Origin: an uncultured Porphyromonadaceae bacterium
GTDB lineage: Bacteria; Bacteroidota; Bacteroidia; Bacteroidales; Muribaculaceae
DNA: 5,228 nucleotides
Direction: 5' to 3'
NCBI GenBank assembly: GCA_947175225.1
Contig: CAMWLX010000270.1
Location: 1-5,228, forward strand
A program made the position numbers and the translations under genes. Numbering within the stretch: position 1 is the first letter of the stretch; each line of letters opens with the position of its first letter. Below the pieces are notes generated by a model that did not search any database, was not told where the DNA came from, and worked only from the letters and a program-made list of their open reading frames with translations. Positions 1 through 4,426 of this stretch are shown in pieces.

Positions 1-110
1 TTGTATTAGTGGTTAAGAATGATGGAAACACCTCTTCCCATCCCGAACAGAGAAGTTAAGCATCATTTCGCCGATGGTACTGCGAAAGTGGGAGAGTAGG
101 TTTCTGCGAA
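1..110 (+). rRNA. rrf: 5S ribosomal RNA
   Basis: This is the 5S RNA of the large ribosomal subunit. The core CCGAACAGAGAAGTTAAG (about 43-60) and the block CGCCGATGGTACTGCG (about 69-84) followed by GTGGGAGAGTAGG (88-100) are hallmark 5S sequences. Helix II is visible as AATGATG (18-24) pairing with CATCATT (61-67). The 3' end near 110 is set by comparison with the usual length of about 110 nt. The 5' end lies at or very near the window edge and could extend a few bases to the left. It is presumably the last gene of an rRNA operon whose 23S gene lies outside the window. No tRNA follows it. Confidence 0.93.
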
Positions 111-200
111 TTAGATTAAAATGGCTTCGCCACACAGACTTTAGATTAGAATCAATTTAATTTAAAATCGAAAGAAAAGAAGAAGTTTATTAAACATTTC

Positions 201-229
201 TGGTAGGTAGCGTAGCCGACTGCCTACCA
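201..229. terminator. Hairpin downstream of 5S rRNA, possible rRNA operon terminator
   Basis: TGGTAGGTAG (201-210) pairs with CTGCCTACCA (220-229) over 10 bp with a single G-U wobble, closing a 9-nt loop. It is the first strong stem after the 5S gene. No T-run follows on either strand, so it is not a textbook intrinsic terminator. It could be a processing or exonuclease-blocking stem. The first 90 bases after the 5S hold only a small GGC-TTC-GCC stem (123-131) between two copies of TTAGATTA (111-118 and 141-148). Confidence 0.4.
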
Positions 230-401
230 ACTCACGAAGGTCGGCAAACTTGTCTTAGATAATGCAGCCGTTATAGCTGCCAGTGTGGATATTGTGGCAA
301 CTGCATTCCAGTTGGGTTGTGGAATCCCTCTGACTCCATAGTAGTGCATCTCCTTGATCGGAGATTTTAAAACTATCTATGAGTGGATCTTTGACTATTA
401 A
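216..401 (+). other. Coding-like stretch interrupted by two stops, possible gene remnant
   Basis: One forward frame is open from 216 to 338. It reads through a hydrophobic, alanine- and valine-rich stretch (around LDNAAVIAASVDIVATAF), meets two consecutive TAG codons at 339-344, then continues in the same frame to IGDFKTIYEWIFDY and a TAA at 399-401. There is no plausible start codon and no ribosome binding site. I do not recognise a family. It may be the tail of a decayed membrane protein or pure chance. Apart from this and the two hairpins, I see nothing gene-like in the 379 bases between the 5S gene and the next coding region. Confidence 0.2.
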
Positions 402-407
402 CACACC

Positions 408-438
408 AGTAGGCTGTGGGATACCCCCACAGCCTACT
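408..438. terminator. Perfect 13-bp stem-loop, probable transcription end for the leftward operon
   Basis: AGTAGGCTGTGGG (408-420) is exactly complementary to CCCACAGCCTACT (426-438), with a 5-base loop ATACC. The stem is GC-rich and would form on either strand. It lies 52 bp beyond the stop codon of the leftward gene ending at 490, a suitable place to end that operon or to block transcription coming from the rRNA operon on the other side. Neither flank carries a run of T, so factor-independent termination is uncertain and the stem may instead stabilise a 3' end. Confidence 0.5.
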
Positions 439-489
439 CCATGTTTAAAGTTTATTCGTTGACTTATTATGAAAGTATTGTTGCGATGT

Positions 490-1107
490 TTAATTCATAA
501 TTTCTACATCATCAAAATCCACTTTACATTTTCCAAAGGCAAAGAATCCGAAACCATTTGATGTAATGGGCACATATTTACACATTAACGCTTGAACATC
601 GTTAACTCTGAATTCAAGTTCTCCTCCTTGATAAATTACCTGAATATCAAGATTAGTACTTTTCTTTCCTTTTTGAAGTTTAAATTGATTCTTCTGTTGT
701 CCTACGATTTTGCCTTCTTTCATTTTATAAAGCCATGCACAATCGCCTTTAATCATGAACACAAGACAATTCATATCATCTACATAATCCAGAATTATAC
801 CAAACATCTTTTTCCCTTCAAATTTTTCAAGGGTGGCGGTACATTTCAGATCGAACCCCTTGGCTGGATCCATAGGAAGAAATGAGTGTGTTGCTACACT
901 TCCAACCATATCCGCTAATGAGGTATTGTTATAGTTATCGGATTTACTTTCAAGGCGCATTACTCCTTCAATAATGTATGCACGACCCATGTCAGCCGAA
1001 TACTCAGTCCACTGCCATGAGTTTGAATCGAAGGTCTCTTTTACCTGAGCGTGTGCGATTGTGATCATCCCGAAAACAAACGCGAAAAGAAATAATAGTT
1101 TTTTCAT
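490..1107 (-). CDS. Secreted beta-rich protein, concanavalin-like/DUF1080-like fold suspected
   Basis: A 205-residue protein of unknown role. Residues 1-20 form a clear signal peptide: basic MKK, a hydrophobic core LLFLFAFVFGMITIA, and an AHA cleavage site before Q21. There is no lipobox cysteine, so a soluble periplasmic or exported protein is expected. The mature part alternates short hydrophobic and polar segments typical of a beta-sandwich. Its pattern, an early ETFD...W segment, a central FGIILDYVDDMNCLVFMI (102-119), and late LEFRVNDV (164-171), NGFGFFAFGKCKVDFDDVEI (184-203), resembles the LamG/DUF1080 class of carbohydrate-associated folds; this is inference from pattern only. No catalytic residues can be assigned. 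It starts 11 bp after the upstream PEGA gene, so the two are probably co-transcribed. The only Shine-Dalgarno-like GGAGA lies about 18 bases before the ATG, inside the end of the upstream gene, farther than usual. Confidence 0.88.
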   Translation of the reverse strand: MKKLLFLFAFVFGMITIAHAQVKETFDSNSWQWTEYSADMGRAYIIEGVMRLESKSDNYNNTSLADMVGSVATHSFLPMDPAKGFDLKCTATLEKFEGKKMFGIILDYVDDMNCLVFMIKGDCAWLYKMKEGKIVGQQKNQFKLQKGKKSTNLDIQVIYQGGELEFRVNDVQALMCKYVPITSNGFGFFAFGKCKVDFDDVEIMN

Positions 1108-1118
1108 TTATGTGATAT

Positions 1119-1805
1119 TTATTTTTCTCCGAGTCTAGCTTGGAATTCACTAACCAGAGTTTCAAACTCTTTCATTATACGGTTGGTCTCTAAGAATGAC
1201 TCTTCACGGCTACGACCTTGAATAGGAGCCATTTCAGAAGTCATCTTGATCTGGAAGGTTAAGTCTCCGCCTATATTTGATTCCTTAACTGTAACCCTTG
1301 TACGAAGTGTTTTTCCGGCTTCTACATAGTTTTTGTATAGCCATGGAGTTTGAATAAAGCCAGAGGCTGCATCAGATGTCATAATCTCATCAAAGTATTT
1401 TAAAAGAACGCTATGTGCCATCTTCCAAGCATTCTCGGAATTACGCTTACCTGTTTCTGGATCATCAGAGTATAGATTCTTATTTACTTTGACCGAGAAG
1501 AAATTATTTGCAACTGAAGACTCGGAAGTTTGTTTGAGGAGCATATCCTCTTTTAATTTAACTTCAATGGTCTTGCGATCATCGTTACCATAGATGCGGG
1601 TGTTGAGAGTTTCATAGCCAGGGCAGCTACATTCAAGTGAAACAAAGTCGTTCTTTTTGATTTTAAGAACAGCACTTCCCTCACCGTAATACGAACCATT
1701 AACCTTAATGGTTGCTTCTGTTGGGATGACAACAACCTTGATGTCCTTACCCCATGCACTGACCGCAAATAGTACGGAAATCAGTGCCAAGAAAAAATGT
1801 TTCAT
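1119..1805 (-). CDS. Secreted PEGA-domain protein
   Basis: A 228-residue exported protein. Residues 1-19 are a signal peptide (MKHFFLALISVLFAVSAWG). Residues 23-87 form a PEGA-type domain: KVVVIPTEATIKVNGSYYGE, a strand ending in LKIKKND, then LECSCPGYET followed by a strand of alternating charged residues. PEGA domains are short surface or periplasmic beta modules, often next to adhesins or S-layer-like proteins. Residues 100-228 are an uncharacterised domain with alternating helices and strands, ending in a helix that may be amphipathic (about 201-225). No enzyme motif is seen. The start is supported by AGGA nine bases before the ATG. It is the first gene of a probable two-gene operon with the secreted protein just downstream. 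Its 5' leader is about 260 nt long and highly structured, which suggests RNA-level control. Confidence 0.9.
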   Translation of the reverse strand: MKHFFLALISVLFAVSAWGKDIKVVVIPTEATIKVNGSYYGEGSAVLKIKKNDFVSLECSCPGYETLNTRIYGNDDRKTIEVKLKEDMLLKQTSESSVANNFFSVKVNKNLYSDDPETGKRNSENAWKMAHSVLLKYFDEIMTSDAASGFIQTPWLYKNYVEAGKTLRTRVTVKESNIGGDLTFQIKMTSEMAPIQGRSREESFLETNRIMKEFETLVSEFQARLGEK

Positions 1806-1810
1806 TATTT

Positions 1811-1821
1811 GTTTTCCTAGC
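1811..1821 (-). promoter_or_regulatory. Ribosome binding site of the PEGA gene inside a sequesterable stem
   Basis: On the minus strand the sequence GCTAGGAAAAC contains AGGA (1818-1815), placed nine bases before the ATG at 1805. All 11 bases are perfectly complementary to GTTTTCCTAGC (minus strand, 1903-1893), 71 bases upstream in the same leader. Pairing would bury the ribosome binding site. The same upstream strand can instead pair with CTAGGAAA at 1991-1984, which would free it. The complementarity is seen directly; the switching role is inferred. Confidence 0.5.
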
Positions 1822-1852
1822 GGTTCTCAGTTCCAAAGAACCCTTTACAATG

Positions 1853-1881
1853 AAAAAGCGCGGAACTGTATGCCACGTCTT
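1853..1881 (-). terminator. Possible intrinsic terminator inside the leader
   Basis: On the minus strand CGTGG (1877-1873) pairs with CCGCG (1863-1859) with one G-U pair and a 9-nt loop. AAG and CTT can extend the stem around a single bulged A. A run TTTTT (1857-1853) follows at once. The stem is short, so it is a moderate candidate. It could set the 3' end of the structured RNA or act as an attenuator. Its left arm (AAGACGTGGC, 1881-1872) can instead pair with GTTATGTCTT (2020-2011), so the two folds exclude each other. Confidence 0.4.
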
Positions 1882-2064
1882 AAAGTGAAGGTGCTAGGAA
1901 AACCTTTGAGAACAGATGTGGGAAAACAGTCCCACGCTATGCGCGTGGAAACCGTCTGCCATCTCTTGTTCTCGTGATATAAGTTTCCTAGGCTTTTCAC
2001 TTACAAGAAGAAGACATAACGCTTCTATTTATTCAATATGTCATGGATAGACCGCAGTCAATCC
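1853..2064 (-). ncRNA. Candidate structured RNA: 6S-like small RNA or leader riboregulator
   Basis: About 210 nt of minus-strand sequence between a -7 promoter element and a T-run. Visible helices: a 5' hairpin (2064-2057 with 2052-2045, loop of 4, one mismatch); a closing stem 2020-2011 with 1881-1872 (10 bp, three G-U); 2002-1996 with 1889-1883 (7 bp); 1991-1984 with 1901-1894 (8 bp); 1973-1967 with 1914-1908 (7 bp); 1963-1960 with 1918-1915 (4 bp); and an apical hairpin 1948-1943 with 1937-1932. Nested together they give one long rod with an asymmetric central loop (1983-1974 against 1907-1902). That shape resembles bacterial 6S RNA, which mimics an open promoter and binds RNA polymerase. 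Bacteroidales have structured RNA families described between a promoter of this type and a terminator. Because the region also leads straight into the PEGA gene, it may instead be a cis-acting switch. No long reading frame in it looks genuine. Confidence 0.5.
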
Positions 2065-2069
2065 GGTTG

Positions 2070-2077
2070 CAAAGTTA
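2070..2077 (-). promoter_or_regulatory. Bacteroides-type -7 promoter element for the structured RNA and PEGA operon
   Basis: The minus strand reads TAACTTTGCA, an exact match to the TAnnTTTG consensus of the Bacteroidota primary sigma factor and its frequent CA extension. Transcription would begin about 2064-2066, at the foot of the first hairpin of the structured RNA. I see no TTTG at the expected -33 position (about 2097-2101), so activity may rely on the strong -7 element or on an activator. Confidence 0.55.
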
Positions 2078-2328
2078 GTAAAATTTTCTCAATATCCTAC
2101 CATTCAGAGCCTCAAATCTTCGACAAACAAATCAAAATCGTTAGAATTAAATAAAATCAACAAGTCTTAAAAAATCATAAAATCACTCTATCCATTTACC
2201 TCAATTACGTCATTAAGTACCTTTTTAGTACACCCTGTAAAACATAACTTATTGACTTATAGAACAAATTAAAGCAAATCTCAATAGAAGGTGTAATTTG
2301 AGATAGTAGATTTGGAGAAAATGGATAA
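2078..2328. other. AT-rich spacer without recognisable gene
   Basis: About 250 bases of AT-rich sequence separate the leader promoter from the recombinase remnant. I find no gene or RNA. Two small items stand out: an inverted repeat ATCTCAA (2278-2284) / TTGAGAT (2298-2304) with a 13-base spacer, and a plus-strand TAGATTTG (2307-2314) matching the -7 consensus just after it. They may be leftovers of the lost 5' part of the mobile element. No clear attachment-site repeat is visible. Confidence 0.4.
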
Positions 2329-2834
2329 AAGCTAATGTACACAGGCATCCGATTCTGCGACATCAAAGGCTGACGTATGGCAACATTGATTTCAGTTCCC
2401 GTACATTGCGGTTCAATCAGGTCAAAAGCGAGGGACGCAGCGCGTACAGCGCGGTCGTAATGCCACTGAGTGACTACCTGATGGATATAATTGGATTTCC
2501 ACGCAATCCGGCAGAATTGTCAGAACTGATATTCCTTTTACCTGACACTTCGATATGCAGGAGGCATCTTGCGGAATGGGTAAAACAGGCAGGAATCAAC
2601 AAGCATATAACATGGCATTGCGCCCGGCACAGCTTCGCGGTCAACGTACTCAATGCCGGAGCCAACATCAAGACTGTATCATCCCTCCTCGGACACTCCA
2701 GTATAAAGATGACGGAAAAATATCTCCACGTTCTCGATAATCAGAAGAAAGACGCTATGAACAGCCTCGGAAAAATCTCATTCAGACGTGATTCTGTTTT
2801 CTCACGGGACGACAACCCCGATTTTGGAGTATGA
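2329..2834 (+). pseudogene. Tyrosine recombinase (phage/transposon integrase), catalytic-domain remnant
   Basis: The C-terminal catalytic domain of a tyrosine site-specific recombinase, the enzyme that integrates phages and conjugative transposons. The first part, MYTGIRFCDIK (2335-2367), carries the first catalytic arginine in the TGIR motif. It runs into TGA at 2371-2373. Two bases (2368-2369) stand where a codon is needed; skipping into the next frame at 2370 restores LTYGNIDFSSRTLRFNQVK and the rest to 2834. This looks like a one-base deletion. Downstream the domain is complete: the lysine of NQVKSEG, HCARH (box II His and Arg), LLGHSS, and the nucleophile tyrosine in TEKYLHV. The family is usually about 400 residues; here the N-terminal DNA-binding half is missing, with a stop at 2326-2328 and no homologous sequence seen before it. 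It is therefore both truncated and frameshifted. The first in-frame codon after the shift that could serve as a start is a TTG at 2406, with no good ribosome binding site. Confidence 0.85.
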
Positions 2835-2847
2835 CGGATTTTCGTTA

Positions 2848-3190
2848 TCACGGCACTTCGGAGAAGTCAGCCGGGAGCGCAGATTGACGGTTGATGCGAG
2901 TAATGCGTACAGGCTGATGCGGAACGGTGTCGAGCCAAGCGAGAGACGGGAGCAATTCGGCAATAGTGAGAGGTGTAGCCTCGAACAAGGTTTTTACCCT
3001 TACGGAGCAGATATGCGCCGGAGGGTTGCTTGCCGATAACTTTTGTGTCGCTCCATTGGAGTAAGCAAAGGGTCTTAACCTCGTCTGCCGAATAGTCAGC
3101 CGCGAGAAGCTGATAAACGTAACGTAGTTGTTTATCGCCTAATTCGTGCCAGCCTTGTGGCACTTGGAAATTGATTGTGATTGTCTGCAT
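2848..3190 (-). pseudogene. Broken phage/mobile-element-type hypothetical gene
   Basis: The ATG at 3190 opens a frame beginning MQTITINFQVPQGWHELGDK, followed by LRYVYQLLAADYSADEVKTLCLLQW and YLLRKGK. After residue 66 the frame turns into low-quality sequence and stops at 2867. Moving by one base at about 2989-2995 (the AAAAACC run on the minus strand) gives LFEATPLTIAELLPSLAWLD, then TVPHQPVRITRINRQSALPADFSEVP and a TGA at 2848-2850. The joined product fits a family I remember, without certainty, as a hypothetical protein next to Bacteroidales prophage genes and longer than this, continuing beyond the SEVP segment. So the gene appears to have one extra base and to be cut off at its 3' end, 14 bases from the end of the facing recombinase remnant. 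Function unknown. Confidence 0.65.
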
Positions 3191-3264
3191 AGAGCGAGTA
3201 TCTTTAGCGGATATTATGACACAATAGTACGGTGGAACGCACTATGGGTAAAAGACAGCAACAC

Positions 3265-3285
3265 CGACTCCCGATGAGGGAGCCG
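3265..3285. repeat. Short GC-rich hairpin downstream of the amidohydrolase gene
   Basis: CTCCC (3268-3272) pairs with GGGAG (3278-3282) around loop GATGA, extended by CG/CG across one mismatch. It lies 45 bp after the stop of the leftward amidohydrolase gene, where a terminator is expected. On the minus strand the nearest T-run is about ten bases further on, so it is at best a weak terminator. Confidence 0.3.
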
Positions 3286-3329
3286 CTGATATTAAGTTTA
3301 GTATATCGTTAGCGATAAAGTGGCAATAG

Positions 3330-4325
3330 TTAGATGTGAAGGAGTTTTTCGGCTGTTAGATGGCTGAATTTCTCCTTGTCTGTATCAGATAGCGGCGCGT
3401 TGTCAACGAAAGCACGTGCATCAGTCATTGGCACGTATGGCCAGTCTGCTGAGAAAACGAGCTGGTCGATACTGAGTTTGTTGACGCAGAACTGCAATGC
3501 GTCATTGTCGTAGAGGCCGCTGGGCGAAATCCAGACGTGTTTCTTATAAATATTGGAAATCGTATCTGAAAGTCCGGTAACCTCCGGTTTGAACATTTGG
3601 TCGAGCCGATAGAGGAAATACGGTACCATTTCACCCCAGTGACCTGAAATAACTTTCAGTGTAGGGAATTTTTCAAACACTCCGGCAAGAATCATTCTGA
3701 TAATCTGCATCCCTGCCTCATAGTGCCAGCCATAGCCGTAAGAGCTGAGAATGGTATCAAGCTGATCATTGAGCCCCTTATAATATGCGTTGACGGCATC
3801 AACAGATGTGTAGTTTGGGTGGATATACACCGGCAGGTCAAGTTCTGTCAGCGCCTCCCATACGGGGTAATACATCTTGTCATCAAGGAATACATTTCCC
3901 GTCTGTGGGCGACCCGATATAAGTGTACCCACAAATCCCAGTTCATTCACAGTGCGACGCAATTCATCAGCTGCCGCAGTCGGATTATTCCACGGAAGTG
4001 TTGCGAAAGCACGAAAGCGGTCGGGATAAGGTTTCACTGCCTCGGAAAGCGTATCGTTAGCTTGCGTTGCCAGTGTGACGGCTTCGTCACCTGTAAGCCA
4101 TTGCGTTGGATTGGTGTATGACACCACTTCCATATCGATACCGGCTTCATCAAGTTCGGCGATGCGTTTCCCTCCCAACTCAAAAAGATCAGGAACACTT
4201 GGTGCATCCGCAGGAGCCGGGTGCATGAACTGTTGCGCGTAAGGATACGCCTCCTGAATGGTCTTTGCAACAGCCGCTCCGATGGTCTTGCTGGACAAAT
4301 GTTCTTCTAATGCAATTATTTTCAT
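3330..4325 (-). CDS. Amidohydrolase-2 family metalloenzyme, gamma-resorcylate decarboxylase/ACMSD-like
   Basis: A 331-residue TIM-barrel enzyme of the amidohydrolase superfamily (Amidohydro_2), the normal length for the group. The N-terminus ALEEH supplies the first metal ligands (E7, H9). YIHPN gives H169, SGHWGEMVP gives H229, and FSADWPY gives D294. These match the zinc or manganese site and catalytic positions known in gamma-resorcylate (2,6-dihydroxybenzoate) decarboxylase and 2,3-dihydroxybenzoate decarboxylase, so the enzyme looks active. The family carries out non-oxidative, reversible decarboxylation of hydroxylated aromatic acids or hydrolysis of related rings; the exact substrate cannot be read from sequence. 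There is no signal peptide, so it is cytoplasmic. Translation from the ATG at 4325 is supported by the conserved start MKIIALEEH; no clear Shine-Dalgarno is present. It is divergent from an NmrA-like gene across a 101-bp region holding a palindrome, which suggests shared control. Confidence 0.9.
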   Translation of the reverse strand: MKIIALEEHLSSKTIGAAVAKTIQEAYPYAQQFMHPAPADAPSVPDLFELGGKRIAELDEAGIDMEVVSYTNPTQWLTGDEAVTLATQANDTLSEAVKPYPDRFRAFATLPWNNPTAAADELRRTVNELGFVGTLISGRPQTGNVFLDDKMYYPVWEALTELDLPVYIHPNYTSVDAVNAYYKGLNDQLDTILSSYGYGWHYEAGMQIIRMILAGVFEKFPTLKVISGHWGEMVPYFLYRLDQMFKPEVTGLSDTISNIYKKHVWISPSGLYDNDALQFCVNKLSIDQLVFSADWPYVPMTDARAFVDNAPLSDTDKEKFSHLTAEKLLHI

Positions 4326-4341
4326 AATCTATCTTTGTAAA

Positions 4342-4366
4342 ATTTGTTTCTGACTTATAAACAAAT
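4342..4366. promoter_or_regulatory. Inverted repeat near the amidohydrolase start, possible second operator
   Basis: ATTTGTTT (4342-4349) and AAACAAAT (4359-4366) are perfect inverted copies with a 9-base spacer. The repeat lies 17-41 bases before the amidohydrolase ATG, in its expected promoter or leader. I could not assign a clear TAnnTTTG box for this gene. In AT-rich DNA an 8-bp repeat may be chance. Confidence 0.3.
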
Positions 4367-4380
4367 CAAGTTGGAGAATT

Positions 4381-4394
4381 GTTGATATATCAAC
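4381..4394. promoter_or_regulatory. Perfect 14-bp palindrome, probable operator for the divergent gene pair
   Basis: GTTGATATATCAAC is identical to its own reverse complement. It sits between the two divergent genes and ends exactly 20 bp before the -7 box of the NmrA-like gene, so it overlaps the place where a -33 element would lie. Such sites are typical of dimeric winged-helix or TetR-like regulators. HxlR-family regulators often accompany NmrA-type quinone oxidoreductases, but no regulator gene is visible in this window, so that link is inference. Confidence 0.6.
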
Positions 4395-4414
4395 GAAAAT
4401 AAATGTAAAATTAG

Positions 4415-4422
4415 TATATTTG
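4415..4422 (+). promoter_or_regulatory. Bacteroides-type -7 element of the NmrA-like gene
   Basis: TATATTTG matches TAnnTTTG exactly and is followed by CA. It ends four bases before the ATG at 4427, so transcription would start at or within a few bases of the start codon. No TTTG is seen at the -33 position; the 14-bp palindrome occupies it. Confidence 0.6.
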
Positions 4423-4426
4423 CACA

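Noticed and set aside
592..885. 97-codon plus-strand open frame
   Set aside because: It lies antisense inside the exported beta-rich protein gene, has lysine/phenylalanine-rich low-complexity content, and shows no ribosome binding site or family likeness.
1822..1868. H-type pseudoknot between the two stems before the start codon
   Set aside because: The loop needed to cross the 7-bp stem would have zero nucleotides, so the stems must be alternatives rather than a pseudoknot.
1708..1977. 89-codon plus-strand open frame over the PEGA gene start and its leader
   Set aside because: It spans two unrelated regions (antisense of a signal peptide and the structured RNA), and its sequence is explained by the helices of the RNA on the other strand.
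1811..2002. Repeated CTAGGAAA motifs as ends of a small transposable element
   Set aside because: The copies are inside a larger nested helix set, with no target duplication, and the last copy coincides with a functional ribosome binding site; an RNA explanation fits better.
2080..2330. CRISPR or tandem repeats in the AT-rich spacer
   Set aside because: Only short AAATCA-like words recur; there is no regular spacing or repeat of useful length.
3244..3312. 22-codon plus-strand frame beginning MGKRQQHRLPMREPL
   Set aside because: It has a GGTGG-like sequence before its ATG, but it is very short, contains the 3265-3285 hairpin and has no recognisable family.
3723..4121. 132-codon plus-strand open frame
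   Set aside because: It is antisense to the amidohydrolase, whose catalytic motifs are all on the minus strand; the frame is a shadow.
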